Shown here: one piece after another, positions 1 to 9,494 of the stretch
Position numbering within the stretch: the stretch's first letter is position 1
Layout of the letters: each line of letters opens with the position of its first letter
DNA from: Ancylobacter oerskovii
GTDB taxonomy: Bacteria; Pseudomonadota; Alphaproteobacteria; Rhizobiales; Xanthobacteraceae
Direction of reading: 5' to 3'
DNA: 64,000 nucleotides
Assembly (NCBI RefSeq): GCF_018390555.1
Contig: NZ_JAHBGB010000006.1
Span: 62,001 to 126,000 of the forward strand
Notes under the pieces: generated by a model
Database searches by the model: none
What the model was told of the DNA's origin: nothing
Seen by the model: the letters and a program-made list of their open reading frames with translations, nothing else
Made by a program: the position numbers and the translations under genes

Positions 1-2
1 TC

Positions 3-650
3 GGTGCCCCCCTGTTTCTGGCCGGTTGCGCGACGCAGGGCCGCCTGCCGGCCCCGACTGCCGCCACCCCCGTGGTCGATCCGCGCTGGGCGGCGATGTA
101 TGGCCCGGTGGAAGGCGAGCCCTTCCCGGTGCCGGCGATTGATATCTCCGAGATCGATCCGCAGTTCCTCCGGCAGGAAGTAGCCTTCCGGGGCGCCGAT
201 CCGGCCGGCACCCTCGTGGTCGATCCCAATCGGCGCTTTCTCTATCTGGTGCGCGAGAATGGCCGGGCGATCCGCTACGGCGTCGGCGTCGGCAAGGAGG
301 AAGGGTTCAATTTCCAGGGCGAGGCGACCATCGCCCGCAAGGCTCAGTGGCCGCGCTGGACGCCGACCCCCAACATGATCGCCCGCGAGCCGGAGCGCTA
401 CGGCCCCTATCGCGGCGGCATGCCCGGCGGACCGACCAATCCGCTCGGCCCGCGCGCGCTCTATCTGTACAAGGACGGCCGCGACACGCTCTATCGCCTG
501 CACGGCACCACCGAGCCCTATACGATCGGCACCATGGTGTCCTCCGGCTGCATCCGCCTGCTCAACCAGGACATCATCGATCTCTATCGCCGCGTGCCTG
601 TCGGTTCGCGCGTCGTGGTGCTGCCGGCCGGGTCGCCCGGCGTCGCCTGA
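3..650 (+). CDS. L,D-transpeptidase (YkuD fold) lipoprotein, 5' end outside window
   Basis: Cross-links peptidoglycan in the periplasm through meso-diaminopimelate (3-3) bonds; this role comes from the family. The reading frame is open from the window edge. Upstream of the first candidate start codon (GTG at 72) it encodes L-F-L-A-G-C, a lipobox with Cys at 27-29, so the true start lies left of the window and the protein is a lipoprotein. The YkuD domain spans roughly 200-625. The catalytic His lies in YRLHGTTEPY and the catalytic Cys in SSGCIRL (Cys codon 549-551), the usual variant of the family signature. A strong terminator follows. The family is clear; which of the several paralogues usual in these bacteria it is cannot be told. 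Confidence 0.87.
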   Translation, partial: GAPLFLAGCATQGRLPAPTAATPVVDPRWAAMYGPVEGEPFPVPAIDISEIDPQFLRQEVAFRGADPAGTLVVDPNRRFLYLVRENGRAIRYGVGVGKEEGFNFQGEATIARKAQWPRWTPTPNMIAREPERYGPYRGGMPGGPTNPLGPRALYLYKDGRDTLYRLHGTTEPYTIGTMVSSGCIRLLNQDIIDLYRRVPVGSRVVVLPAGSPGVA

Positions 651-675
651 ATCGGGCGAGCGGTCAGGATGGATC

Positions 676-718
676 GAGGCGGAGCGGGGCAGGGGTCCCG
701 CTCCGCCTCATTGCTTTT
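676..718 (+). terminator. Rho-independent terminator after the L,D-transpeptidase
   Basis: A perfect 13-bp stem, GAGGCGGAGCGGG (676-688) with CCCGCTCCGCCTC (697-709), closes an 8-nt loop. It is followed by a short T-rich stretch (ATTGCTTTT, 710-718). It lies 26 bp after the stop codon, on the same strand, where an intrinsic terminator is expected. Confidence 0.78.
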
Positions 719-1076
719 CGGGGCCCCCCGGGGAGCCTGCTGGCTGCCGTCTCCCGCCTGTGGACGGATGGCGGAACCCGGTTGGAAATGTCGGGGAGTG
801 GCGGCAGGATGCCGCCGCAATCTTGCCGCCAGCCTGTCCGCCGGCGGAGGTGGAGCCTTGAAAATGCAAGGCTTTCCGAAATGTCAGCTTACCGTTTGTT
901 TACCACGTTGTAATGTGCGCCGCATTTTCGCCGCACTCGGGCAGCCTCCTGTGGCATAAGGAGTGGGGGATCGGGTGTCTGGCCCGATGTCCCGAATGTG
1001 GGTTTGCAGCCGCCAGTATTCTCGACGTCAGCCTTCAATCGGCGTCGCGGCGATTGCCAACGGAACGGTCGGGTGC
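719..1076. other. Intergenic region upstream of the RlpA-like gene
   Basis: No convincing gene is seen here. The stretch holds a perfect 7-bp hairpin (GGCGGCA/TGCCGCC, 800-816), a 6-bp inverted repeat (GCCTTG/CAAGGC, 855-872) and a TTGAAA (858-863) with ATGTCA 17 bp downstream that could be a weak promoter. An AAGGAG lies at 958-963, which would suit a longer form of the next gene starting at the GTG at 975. Confidence 0.4.
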
Positions 1077-2261
1077 ATGGGGCAGGAAGCGGCTCTGGGT
1101 CGGGGTGCCGGCAAAAAAACAGCGCGGTTTGGTTCGTCGGGCCTCTCGGGGGTCTGCCGCGTCGCGGTTCTTGTCGGGGCTGGCCTTCTGGTCGCCAACT
1201 GCACGGGTGAGAACAAGCTCACCAGCAAGATCGATCCCAAATATGGCGTGTCGGCCAGCCCGCGCGTGGTGAAGCCGGGTGATCCGGTTCCCAAGGGTGG
1301 CGGCACCTATCGCGTCGGCAAGCCCTACACGGTCGCCGGCCGCGTCTACACGCCCTCCGAGAACAGCAAGTATCGCTCCGAGGGTCTCGCCTCCTGGTAT
1401 GGCGACGATTTCCACGGCCGCCTGACCGCCAATGGCGAAGTCTTCGACATGCACTCCATCGCCGCGGCGCATCCGACGCTGCCGATGCCGAGCTATGTGA
1501 AGGTCACCAACCTCTCCAACAACCGCTCGATGGTGGTGCGCGTGAATGATCGCGGGCCCTATCACGGCAACCGCGTCATCGACGTGTCCTCGCGCGCCGC
1601 CGACCTGCTCGGCTTCAAGCGCTCCGGCACCGCCCGCGTGCGGGTCGAATATGTCGGCCGTGCCCCGCTCGAGGGGTCCGACGACATGCAGCTCGCCTCC
1701 ACGCTGCGGCAGGATGGGCGGCAGGTCGTCCCGACCACCATGCTGGCCTCGGCCGGCTCCGCCCTGCCGACCCGCATGGCCACGCCGGCCACTCGCGTAG
1801 CCGCCGCCAACGTGCCGCTGCCGCCGAGCCGTCCGTTCGAGCTCGGCGAGCCGAGCGCCGAGGACGTCGCCGAGGCCCCGGTCGCCGGGTCGCGGGTCGC
1901 GAGCGCCTATTCCGTCAATCCGGTGCGCGTCAGCACCCGTCCGGCGCAGCAGGCGGCGGCCGTGGTCGCTCCGCCGGCTCCCGCTCCCCAGCAGGTCGCC
2001 TTCGCGCCGCTGCCGCCGAAGCCGGCGGCCAAGCCGGTCGCGCCCGCCCGTCCCGCCGCGGTGGCCACCGCTCCGGCTCCCCGGCCGGCGGCTCCGGCCC
2101 GGCAGGTGCCCGCCACCGCGCCGGCCGCCGTCGCCCAGATGGCGCCGCAGCCGACCCAGCAGCAGGCGCTGGCCGCCTCGGGCTGGGTGGTGGGCGCGCA
2201 GCCGGTGATGAGCTATTCCCCCTCGCAGGGCAGCGCGGCGACCGGACAGGGTCTCTACTGA
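1077..2261 (+). CDS. rlpA: RlpA-like septal/cell-wall lipoprotein (DPBB domain)
   Basis: RlpA-family proteins are outer-membrane lipoproteins that cleave or bind stem-peptide-free glycan strands at division sites. The product is 394 aa from this ATG. It has a hydrophobic stretch ending LLVANC (residues 37-42), a lipobox with an unusual Asn before the Cys. The double-psi beta-barrel domain follows (about 100-190, motifs GLASWYGDDFHGR, TANGE, AAHPTLPM and VRVNDRGPY), and then about 200 residues of Ala/Pro-rich low-complexity sequence. There is no C-terminal SPOR domain, which many RlpA proteins carry. The start is uncertain: the frame is open back to 963, and an AAGGAG at 958-963 would fit a GTG start at 975. 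The signal-peptide length favours 1077. Confidence 0.85.
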   Translation: MGQEAALGRGAGKKTARFGSSGLSGVCRVAVLVGAGLLVANCTGENKLTSKIDPKYGVSASPRVVKPGDPVPKGGGTYRVGKPYTVAGRVYTPSENSKYRSEGLASWYGDDFHGRLTANGEVFDMHSIAAAHPTLPMPSYVKVTNLSNNRSMVVRVNDRGPYHGNRVIDVSSRAADLLGFKRSGTARVRVEYVGRAPLEGSDDMQLASTLRQDGRQVVPTTMLASAGSALPTRMATPATRVAAANVPLPPSRPFELGEPSAEDVAEAPVAGSRVASAYSVNPVRVSTRPAQQAAAVVAPPAPAPQQVAFAPLPPKPAAKPVAPARPAAVATAPAPRPAAPARQVPATAPAAVAQMAPQPTQQQALAASGWVVGAQPVMSYSPSQGSAATGQGLY

Positions 2262-2341
2262 TCCGTTCGCCTTCCACCGGCGACCGACGGCGGGGCTGAT
2301 TGCCCCCGCCGGGTTCGGCTGGTAACTGTTCCGGCATGCGC

Positions 2342-2347
2342 GGAGGG
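2342..2347 (+). promoter_or_regulatory. Ribosome binding site that fixes the carboxypeptidase start
   Basis: GGAGGG lies 9 nt before the ATG at 2357. It supports this start over the in-frame ATG at 2336 and the earlier alternative codon at 2300. Confidence 0.6.
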
Positions 2348-2356
2348 TCGTCGAGC

Positions 2357-3622
2357 ATGTCGTCTGGCAAGCGGTCATCGTCTGTCGCCGCCGGGCTCGG
2401 CCGGATCGGTCAGTTCGGCCTGCGTTTCGGCCCCATCGTACACCTCATCGTCCTGGTTGCGGCGTTCTCCGGCTCCCCTGCCCAGGCGCAGAGCCAGCCG
2501 CCGGTGATCGCCTCGCCGCAAGCGATTCTGGTCGATTACGAGAGCGGTACCGTGCTCTTCGAACGTGGCGCCGACACGCGCGTCGCGCCCGGCAGCATCG
2601 CCAAGATGATGACGACAGCCGTTGTTTTTCAAGAGCTTGCGGAAGGCCGGCTGACGCTCGACACCAGCTATAAGGTGAGCGAATACGCCTGGCGGCACGG
2701 CGGTGCGCCCTCCGGCGGCGCCACCATGTTTGCCGGCATCAACACGTCGATCAAGGTGTCGGACCTGCTGCGCGGGGCGATCATTCCCTCCGGCAACGAT
2801 GCAACCATCATTCTCGCGGAAGGTATCGCGGGCAACGAGCTCGCCTTTGCGCAGAAAATGAACGAGGAGGCGAAGAAAATCGGATTGACCGACTCCGTCT
2901 TCGCAAATGCAAGCGGGCTGTCGGATCCGACGCAACTGACGACGGCTCGGGATATGATGAGGTTGGCGACCCATATCATTCGCCAGTTCCCGCAATTTTA
3001 CACGATCTATTCCGAAGCGGATTTCCTCTGGAACAAGATTCGTCAGAGCAATCGCAACCCTCTGCTGGGCATGAGCCTCGGGGCCGATGGGTTCCAGACC
3101 GGCTATCTCAAGGAATCGGGGTTCAATCTCGTCGGGTCGGCGATACAGAACGACCAGCGCCTGATCCTGGTGATCCTGGGGGCCAAGAGCGACAAGGAGC
3201 GGGCCGAGGATGCCCGTAAGCTGTTCGAATGGGGGTTCCGCGCCTTCGAGGCCAAGCTGTTGTTCGATAAGGGACAAGTCGTTGGAGAGGCTGCGCTTTA
3301 TGGCGGAGAACGTGGCGGTGTCCCCTTGGCCGGCACCTCCGCGATCCGCCTTCTGGTGCCGCGAAACGGCGCGGAGAGGATCAATGCCCGCATCCTGTAT
3401 GAGGGCCCCATCGACGCGCCGGTAGCGGCGGGTACCGAGCTTGCCCGGCTGCGGGTGATGCGGGGCGACCAGCTGGCGCTCGAGGTGCCGCTGGTGGCGG
3501 CGGAGGATGTCGTGCGCGGGCCGCTCTGGCGACGGGCGCTTGATGGGGCCTATGAACTGGTTGTCGGCCTTGCCCGGCAAGGTTTCAGCAAGCTGAAGAG
3601 TGCTTATGCCCGAGCCACTTAA
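2357..3622 (+). CDS. D-alanyl-D-alanine carboxypeptidase (PBP5/6 type)
   Basis: Removes the terminal D-Ala of peptidoglycan pentapeptides in the periplasm (peptidase family S11). The product is 421 aa, with a long signal peptide ending around PAQAQ (residue 45). The serine motif is SIAK (80-83) and the second motif is SGN (145-147). The third motif, normally KTG, reads QTG (DGFQTGYL, 247-249). This is a substitution of a lysine usually needed for carboxylate recognition, so activity or specificity may be altered. The C-terminal beta domain and amphipathic tail are present, so the gene looks full length. Its 3' end overlaps tmk by 17 bp, which suggests co-transcription. Confidence 0.9.
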   Translation: MSSGKRSSSVAAGLGRIGQFGLRFGPIVHLIVLVAAFSGSPAQAQSQPPVIASPQAILVDYESGTVLFERGADTRVAPGSIAKMMTTAVVFQELAEGRLTLDTSYKVSEYAWRHGGAPSGGATMFAGINTSIKVSDLLRGAIIPSGNDATIILAEGIAGNELAFAQKMNEEAKKIGLTDSVFANASGLSDPTQLTTARDMMRLATHIIRQFPQFYTIYSEADFLWNKIRQSNRNPLLGMSLGADGFQTGYLKESGFNLVGSAIQNDQRLILVILGAKSDKERAEDARKLFEWGFRAFEAKLLFDKGQVVGEAALYGGERGGVPLAGTSAIRLLVPRNGAERINARILYEGPIDAPVAAGTELARLRVMRGDQLALEVPLVAAEDVVRGPLWRRALDGAYELVVGLARQGFSKLKSAYARAT

Positions 3623-4322
3623 GTCGCGTGCGCCGCGCCGGCGCACGGCGCGTTCTCCAGTGCCGGGGCGCTTCATTACCTTCGAGGGCGGGGAGGGCGC
3701 CGGCAAGTCGACGCAGGTGCGCCTGCTCGCCGAGCACCTGCGCCAGGGGGGGCTGGAAGTGGTCACGACCCGGGAACCGGGTGGCTCGCCGGGAGCGGAA
3801 ATCCTGCGTCACGTCATTCTGTCGGGTGCCGCCAAGCCTTTGGGGCCGCTTGCGGAAGCGACCCTGTTCGCCGCGGCCCGCGCCGATCATCTGGATGCCA
3901 CCATCCGTCCCGCCCTGGCCGCCGGCTGCTGGGTGATCTGCGATCGCTTCGCCGACTCCACGCGGGTTTATCAGGGCGCGCTGGGACAGGTGGATATCGG
4001 CGTGCTGCGGCAGCTCGAGACGGTGACGGTCGGCGAGACGCGCCCGGACCTCACCCTCGTCCTCGACGTGCCGGCGGAGGAGGGGCTGGGGCGTGCCGCC
4101 GCCCGCTCCGGGGCGGGTGCAGATCGCTTCGAGAGCGAAGGCCTCGGCTTTCACCAGCATCTGCGCGAGGCGTTTCTCGCGCTTGCGCGCCAGGAACCGG
4201 AGCGCTGCGCCGTGATCGACGGCCGTCGCGGCATAGAGGCGGTCGCGGCCGATGTCCGGCAGGTGGTCGGCGAGCGATTGAAGCCGCCCGCAGCACGCAG
4301 CCGAGCGAGGAAGTCGCTATGA
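3606..4322 (+). CDS. tmk: Thymidylate kinase
   Basis: Phosphorylates dTMP to dTDP for DNA synthesis in the cytoplasm. The product is 238 aa from the ATG at 3606; a GTG two codons upstream is also possible. It has a P-loop GGEGAGKST (28-36), a REPGGSPGAE segment and the conserved CDRFADST motif that positions the substrate. A basic N-terminal extension of about 20 residues precedes the core fold. It overlaps the carboxypeptidase gene upstream, and its stop overlaps the holB start in an ATGA junction. The tmk-holB pairing is common in bacteria. Confidence 0.96.
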   Translation: MPEPLKSRAPRRRTARSPVPGRFITFEGGEGAGKSTQVRLLAEHLRQGGLEVVTTREPGGSPGAEILRHVILSGAAKPLGPLAEATLFAAARADHLDATIRPALAAGCWVICDRFADSTRVYQGALGQVDIGVLRQLETVTVGETRPDLTLVLDVPAEEGLGRAAARSGAGADRFESEGLGFHQHLREAFLALARQEPERCAVIDGRRGIEAVAADVRQVVGERLKPPAARSRARKSL

Positions 4323-5356
4323 GCGAGGCCAATGCCCTGGAGGCCGATCGCTTCGGTGCCGCTCCGACGCCGCGCGCCAATCACTGGCTGATCGGTCATG
4401 ACGAGGTCGAGGCGGCCATTCGCGAAGCCTGGGATGCCGGCCGGTTGCCGCATGCGCTGCTGATCGGCGGACCGGAGGGCATCGGGAAGGCCACCTTTGC
4501 CTATCGTCTTGCGCGCTTTGTTCTTTCCGGTGGGAAGGCTCCCGTCGGTACGCTGGAGATTGGTGCCGATCATCCGGTTTCGCGACAGGTGACCGCGCTT
4601 TCGCATCCCGACCTTCTCGTCTTGCGCCGGGTACCCAACGACGCCGGCAAGCTGCCGACCGCCATTCCCGCCGAGGTGGTGCGCCGGGTGCGAAGCTTCT
4701 TCGGGTCGACAGCGGCCGCCGGCGGCTGGCGGGTATGCGTCGTCGATACGCTGGACGAGATGAACGCGCAGGGCGCCAACGCCCTGTTGAAGACGCTGGA
4801 AGAGCCGCCGGACAACGCGCTGTTCCTGCTGGTCAGCCATGCCCCCGGCCGGCTGCTCCCGACCATCCGCTCGCGATGCCGCTCGCTCACGCTGCGCGCG
4901 CTGCCGCAGGATGGGGTGATGGCGGCCCTGGAACATCTTGCCGGCCACATGCCGGACCTTGCCCGCGAGCGCTTCGCCGAAGCGGCCGAGGCGAGCGATG
5001 GCAGCGTGCGCGAGGCCCTCGCGCTCCTCTCCGCGGACCGCCTAGCGGTCCGGCGCGCCACCAACGAGCTTCTGGCACAGTTGCCGCATGTCGATTCCAG
5101 GGCGTTGCACGGCCTCGGCGACAAGCTGCAGGCCGACCGCGAAGGCGGCATCGAGAGCTTCGTGGCGGCGGTTGAAAACTGGATTTCCGACCGTGCGACA
5201 GGGAGAGTGCAAAGCCCCGGCGTGCGCCTTGCACGCCTGCCGGAGGTGTGGGAGAAGGTTCGCCGCGCCGCGATCGACGCGGATGTCTACAATCTCGATC
5301 GCAAGACGTTCGTATTCCGCATCTTCGCGTCGCTCCACGAGGCGGTGAAACCCTGA
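4319..5356 (+). CDS. holB: DNA polymerase III clamp-loader subunit delta'
   Basis: A stator subunit of the clamp loader. The product is 345 aa, with a P-loop GPEGIGKAT (51-59), an [10 protein letters not shown] segment and the SRC motif (185-187) that supplies the trans-acting arginine. The four zinc-binding cysteines of the E. coli protein are absent: no Cys occurs between the P-loop and residue 139. It starts inside the tmk stop (ATGA), so the two are probably translationally coupled. Fifty-eight bp separate it from metG. Confidence 0.94.
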   Translation: MSEANALEADRFGAAPTPRANHWLIGHDEVEAAIREAWDAGRLPHALLIGGPEGIGKATFAYRLARFVLSGGKAPVGTLEIGADHPVSRQVTALSHPDLLVLRRVPNDAGKLPTAIPAEVVRRVRSFFGSTAAAGGWRVCVVDTLDEMNAQGANALLKTLEEPPDNALFLLVSHAPGRLLPTIRSRCRSLTLRALPQDGVMAALEHLAGHMPDLARERFAEAAEASDGSVREALALLSADRLAVRRATNELLAQLPHVDSRALHGLGDKLQADREGGIESFVAAVENWISDRATGRVQSPGVRLARLPEVWEKVRRAAIDADVYNLDRKTFVFRIFASLHEAVKP

Positions 5357-5414
5357 CCGCCGAAGGCAGGCCGCGAGGTCCGGTTGCCGCAGGATCGTGC
5401 CAGGATTACGCCTC

Positions 5415-6968
5415 GTGAAACCCGCCTTCTACATCACCACGGCCATCGACTACCCGAACGGCGCGCCGCATATCGGCCATGCCTATGAGAAGATCGCCAC
5501 CGATGCCATCGCCCGCTTCAAGAAGCTGGACGGCTACGATGTGTTCTTCCTCACCGGCACCGACGAGCACGGGCTGAAGATGGCGCAGACGGCGGAAAAG
5601 CAGGGGCTGACGCCGTTCGACTGGGCGACGAAAAACTCAAACCGCTTCAAGGCGATGGACGAGTTGCTGCGGGTCGACTACGACCGCTTCATCCGCACAA
5701 CCGACGCGGACCATATCGCCGCCAGCCAGGCGATCTGGCGGCGCATGGCGGATAATGGCGACATCTATCTGAGCGCCTATTCCGGCTGGTATTCGGTGCG
5801 GGACGAAGCCTACTACGCCGAGGACGAGACCACGGTGAACGCCGACGGCGTGCGGCTCGGTCCGCAGGGCACGCCGGTGGAGTGGACCGAGGAGAAGAGC
5901 TACTTCTTCCGGCTGTCCGCCTATCAGGAGAAGCTGCTCGCCTTCTACGAGGCGCACCCGGATTTCATCCGCCCGGACAGCCGGCGCAACGAGGTGCTGA
6001 GCTTCGTGAAGGGCGGGCTGCAGGATCTCTCGATCAGCCGCACCACCTTCTCCTGGGGCGTGCCGGTGCCTGATGATGCCGAGCATGTGATGTATGTGTG
6101 GGTCGATGCGCTGACCAACTACATCACCGGCGTCGGCTTCCCGGACGATTCCAGCGAGCCATTCAAGCGCTTCTGGCCGGCCGACCTGCACGTCATCGGC
6201 AAGGACATCATCCGCTTCCACGCGGTCTATTGGCCGGCCTTCCTGATGTCGGCCGGCCTGCCGGTGCCGAAGAGCGTGTTCGCGCACGGCTTCATCCACA
6301 ATCGCGGGGAGAAGATGTCGAAGTCGGTCGGCAACGTCATCGACCCCTTCGACCTCGCCCAGGCCTATGGCGTCGACCAACTGCGCTATTTCCTGCTGCG
6401 CGAGATCCCGTTCGGCCAGGACGGCTCCTACAGCCACGAGGCTATCGTCGCGCGCACCAATGCCGATCTCGCCAACGATCTCGGCAACCTCGCCCAGCGC
6501 TCGCTGTCGATGATCGCCAAGAATCTCGACGGCGTGCTGCCCGAGCGTGGCATGCTCTCGCCGGAGGACGCTACCATGCTGGCCAGCGCCGACGGCATGC
6601 TGTCGGCGGCTCGCAACGCCATGGACGAGCAGCAGATCCATCATGCTCTGGCGGCGATCTGGACGGTGGTGGCGGATGCCAACCGCTATTTCGCCGCCTC
6701 CGCGCCGTGGGAACTGCGCAAGAGCGCGCCGGAACGCTTCGGTACGGTATTGTGGACGACCGCCGAGGTGATCCGCCAGGTGGCCGTGCTGGCCCAGCCC
6801 TTCATTCCCGATAGCGCAGCCAAGCTTCTGGATCTGCTCGCGGTTCCCGGCGATCGCCGGGACTTCGCGGCGCTGGGGGAGGGCGGGCGTCTCGCGGCGG
6901 GCACTCTCCTGCCCGCTCCCGCGCCGGTATTCCCGCGCTATGTCGAGCCTGAGGCGTCTGCGGGCTGA
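5415..6968 (+). CDS. metG: Methionyl-tRNA synthetase
   Basis: Charges tRNA-Met. The product is 517 aa, class I, with HIGH at 19-22 (GAPHIGHAY) and KMSKS at 300-304. The length matches the short bacterial form without the C-terminal tRNA-binding dimerisation domain. The GTG at 5415 has AGGA 9 nt upstream (5402-5405) and places the conserved [10 protein letters not shown] at the N-terminus. The alternative GTG at 5397 has its AGGA only 2 nt away. The stop overlaps the start of the TatD gene. Confidence 0.96.
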   Translation: MKPAFYITTAIDYPNGAPHIGHAYEKIATDAIARFKKLDGYDVFFLTGTDEHGLKMAQTAEKQGLTPFDWATKNSNRFKAMDELLRVDYDRFIRTTDADHIAASQAIWRRMADNGDIYLSAYSGWYSVRDEAYYAEDETTVNADGVRLGPQGTPVEWTEEKSYFFRLSAYQEKLLAFYEAHPDFIRPDSRRNEVLSFVKGGLQDLSISRTTFSWGVPVPDDAEHVMYVWVDALTNYITGVGFPDDSSEPFKRFWPADLHVIGKDIIRFHAVYWPAFLMSAGLPVPKSVFAHGFIHNRGEKMSKSVGNVIDPFDLAQAYGVDQLRYFLLREIPFGQDGSYSHEAIVARTNADLANDLGNLAQRSLSMIAKNLDGVLPERGMLSPEDATMLASADGMLSAARNAMDEQQIHHALAAIWTVVADANRYFAASAPWELRKSAPERFGTVLWTTAEVIRQVAVLAQPFIPDSAAKLLDLLAVPGDRRDFAALGEGGRLAAGTLLPAPAPVFPRYVEPEASAG

Positions 6969-7741
6969 TGATCGTCGACAGCCACTGCCATCTCGATTTC
7001 CCTGATTTCGCTTCCGAGATCGACGCGGTGGTCGCGCGGGCGCGCGCGGCCGGCGTCGGCCGGATGGTCACGATCGGCACCCGGGTGCGCCGCTCGGGCG
7101 AGGTGAGGGCGATCGCCGAGCGTTTCGAGGATGTATTCTGCTCGGTCGGGACGCATCCGCACAATGCCGGGGAGGAGCGCGACGTCACCCTCCCCGAGCT
7201 TCTCGCCGCCGCCGATCATCCCAGGGTGGTGGCTATCGGCGAAGCCGGGCTCGACTATCACTACGACACCGCTCCACGCGACGATCAGATGGCGGGCTTT
7301 CGCCTGCATATCGCGGCGGCGCGCGAAACCGGGCTGCCGCTGGTCATCCATGCCCGTGAGGCGGATGCCGACGTCGCCCAGGTGCTGGAGGAGGAATACG
7401 CCAAGGGGGCTTTCTCCTTCGTGTTGCATTGTTTTACGGCCGGGGCCGAACTTGCGCGCCGGGCCGTGGCGATCGGTGGCTACGTGTCCTTCTCGGGCAT
7501 TCTGACCTTCAAGAGCGGTGCGCCGCTGCGGGAGATCGCCGCCGCCTTGCCGGCCGAAAGGCTGCTGGTCGAGACGGATGCTCCCTATCTTGCGCCCAAT
7601 CCCTGGCGCGGAAAGCGCAACGAGCCTTCTTATGTCGTCGAGACGGCGCGTATACTGGGCGAGACGCGCAACCTCGGGGTCGAGGCCATCGCTGCGTTGA
7701 CCACCGAGAACTTCTTCCGACTGTTCTCCCGCGCCCATTGA
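6968..7741 (+). CDS. TatD-family metal-dependent hydrolase
   Basis: A TIM-barrel hydrolase. Members act as 3'-5' DNases or in RNA and D-aminoacyl-tRNA quality control; the exact substrate is not visible here. The product is 257 aa with metal ligands in SHCHLD (residues 5-10), IGEAGLDYHYD, HARE, LHCF and ETDAPYLAP. It begins in the metG stop codon (TGATG), a gene pair conserved widely in bacteria, and lies 18 bp before the metallo-beta-lactamase-fold gene. Confidence 0.93.
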   Translation: MIVDSHCHLDFPDFASEIDAVVARARAAGVGRMVTIGTRVRRSGEVRAIAERFEDVFCSVGTHPHNAGEERDVTLPELLAAADHPRVVAIGEAGLDYHYDTAPRDDQMAGFRLHIAAARETGLPLVIHAREADADVAQVLEEEYAKGAFSFVLHCFTAGAELARRAVAIGGYVSFSGILTFKSGAPLREIAAALPAERLLVETDAPYLAPNPWRGKRNEPSYVVETARILGETRNLGVEAIAALTTENFFRLFSRAH

Positions 7742-7759
7742 GAGCGAGCCGGCAGCGCC

Positions 7760-8569
7760 ATGGTCTTGACGTTCACCATCCTTGGCTGCGGCTCCTCCGG
7801 CGGCGTGCCGCGGGTGGGACAGGGCTGGGGTGCCTGCGATCCCTCCGAGCCGCGCAACCGGCGCCGGCGCTGCTCGCTGCTGGTGGAACGCTCCGACGGG
7901 GAGGGCGGGCCCGTCACCCGGGTGCTGGTGGACACCTCCCCCGATCTGCGTGAGCAATTGATCGACGCCAAGGTGGACCGGCTCGACGGCGTGCTGTTCA
8001 CCCACGAGCATGCCGACCACACTCATGGCATCGACGACCTGCGCCCTCTGACCATCCTGCACCGCAAGCGGATGAACGTGTTTCTCGACGCCGAGACGTC
8101 GGCGATCCTGAACAACCGCTTCAGCTATTGCTTCCAGTCGCCGCCCGGCAGCGACTATCCGCCGATCCTGGACGAGCACCGCTTCGGCCACGGCGACACC
8201 ATCCGTATCGACGGGCCGGGCGGACCGATCGAGGCGACGGCGTTCCGCATGTTCCACGGCTCGATCCTCGCCTATGGCTTCCGCTTCGGCGACCTCGCCT
8301 ATTGCCCGGATCTGCACGACCTGCCTGCCGAGAGCCTGGCCTATCTCGAGCAGCTCGACACCTGGATCATCGATGCGCTGCGCTACACGCCGCATCCCAC
8401 GCATCTCTCGGTAAGCGAGGCGCTGGGGTGGATCGAGCGGGTGAAGCCGCGGAGCGCGGTGCTGACCAATCTGCATACCGATCTCGATTACCGCAGGCTG
8501 GCCGCCGAATTGCCGGCTGGGGTCGTGCCCGCCTATGATGGCATGCAGCTAGCCTTATCGGCGTCGTGA
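7760..8569 (+). CDS. PhnP-like metallo-beta-lactamase-fold phosphodiesterase
   Basis: A predicted cytoplasmic cyclic-phosphate or phosphodiester hydrolase. The product is 269 aa with the N-terminal LGCGSSGGVPR typical of the PhnP/lipoyl-transferase-associated branch and the metal motif HEHADH (82-87). Further ligands are in the FHG and HPTHLS segments. The metG-tatD-MBL order is common in Alphaproteobacteria. No phosphonate genes are nearby, so a role in C-P lyase metabolism should not be assumed. Confidence 0.88.
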   Translation: MVLTFTILGCGSSGGVPRVGQGWGACDPSEPRNRRRRCSLLVERSDGEGGPVTRVLVDTSPDLREQLIDAKVDRLDGVLFTHEHADHTHGIDDLRPLTILHRKRMNVFLDAETSAILNNRFSYCFQSPPGSDYPPILDEHRFGHGDTIRIDGPGGPIEATAFRMFHGSILAYGFRFGDLAYCPDLHDLPAESLAYLEQLDTWIIDALRYTPHPTHLSVSEALGWIERVKPRSAVLTNLHTDLDYRRLAAELPAGVVPAYDGMQLALSAS

Positions 8570-8652
8570 CAGAAGGTTGGGGCCGTTGCCTCGCCCAGAT
8601 TGATATGAAGATATTTTCCATAATATGTCTTCTGCGACTTGTCGGAATATCC

Positions 8653-8658
8653 AAGGAG
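8653..8658 (+). promoter_or_regulatory. Ribosome binding site that fixes the mazG start
   Basis: AAGGAG lies 11 nt before the GTG at 8670. The earlier in-frame ATG at 8625 would put this element inside the gene, so 8670 is preferred. Confidence 0.5.
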
Positions 8659-8669
8659 ACATCGCCATC

Positions 8670-9494
8670 GTGACGCCCTCCCGCGACATTCAGCGCCTCC
8701 TCGACATCATGACGGCGCTGCGTACCCCTGGCACCGGCTGCCCCTGGGACCTCGAACAGGACTTCGCCTCCATCGCGCCCTACACCATCGAGGAGGCCTA
8801 TGAGGTCGCCGACGCCATTGCACGTCACGATCCCGAGGATCTGTGCGACGAGCTTGGCGACCTGCTGCTCCAGGTGGTGTTTCACGCCCAGATAGCGCGC
8901 GAGGACGGGTTGTTCGATTTCGGCGATGTGGTCACGGCGATCACCGCCAAGATGATCCGCCGGCACCCGCATGTCTTTGGCGCCGAGCAAGGCCGGGACG
9001 TCGCGGCGGTCAACCGGGCCTGGGCGGACATCAAGGCGGAGGAAAAGCGCCTGCGGGCCGAGCGGCGCGCCCAGCGCGGCCTGCCAGCGGAGGAGGCCGA
9101 TGGGCGGGTGCTCTCTGGCGTGCCGGTCGGAGCCCCTGCCCTCACACGCGCGGTGAAGCTGCAGCAGAAGGCTGCAACGGTGGGGTTCGACTGGCCGGAT
9201 ACGGGGCCGGTGCTGGCCAAGATACGCGAGGAGATCGCGGAGGTGGAGGCGGAGATCGCCGCGAACAATCGTGCCGCCGCGGCGACCGAGGTGGGCGATC
9301 TTCTGTTCGCCGTAGCGAATCTGGCGCGCCATCTCGGCGTGGATGCCGAGGCGGCCCTGCGCGGCACCAATGAAAAATTCACCCGGCGCTTCGCCTATAT
9401 CGAGGACACGCTGGCACGAGGGGATCGAGGTCCCGCAGATGCCAGCCTCGATGAGATGGAAACGTTGTGGCAGGAGGCCAAGTCGCTGGGCTAG
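8670..9494 (+). CDS. mazG: Nucleoside triphosphate pyrophosphohydrolase MazG
   Basis: Hydrolyses (d)NTPs to NMP and pyrophosphate, cleaning the nucleotide pool and lowering ppGpp in some species. The product is 274 aa with two MazG domains. The N-terminal metal motif is E41-E42-x2-E45 with E61-x2-D64 (in TIEEAYE and CDELGD). The second copy is in the C-terminal half (REEIAEVEAEI with EVGDLLFA). The start is chosen from the AAGGAG at 8653. The upstream gap is AT-rich and contains TTGATA (8600-8605) and TAATAT (8621-8626), a possible promoter with a short 15-bp spacer. In many Hyphomicrobiales mazG adjoins hflX; here hflX is about 20 kb away. Confidence 0.95.
   Translation: MTPSRDIQRLLDIMTALRTPGTGCPWDLEQDFASIAPYTIEEAYEVADAIARHDPEDLCDELGDLLLQVVFHAQIAREDGLFDFGDVVTAITAKMIRRHPHVFGAEQGRDVAAVNRAWADIKAEEKRLRAERRAQRGLPAEEADGRVLSGVPVGAPALTRAVKLQQKAATVGFDWPDTGPVLAKIREEIAEVEAEIAANNRAAAATEVGDLLFAVANLARHLGVDAEAALRGTNEKFTRRFAYIEDTLARGDRGPADASLDEMETLWQEAKSLG

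Noticed and set aside
2289-2310. Hairpin GGCGGGG/CCCCGCC after the RlpA-like gene as a terminator
   Set aside because: It has a 7-bp stem but no U-tract, and the next gene is close and in the same direction; it might be an attenuator at most.
8600-8626. Promoter TTGATA-N15-TAATAT before mazG
   Set aside because: The spacer is two bases short of the normal 17, and the preceding genes run in the same direction, so read-through is an adequate explanation. It is noted in the mazG entry only.
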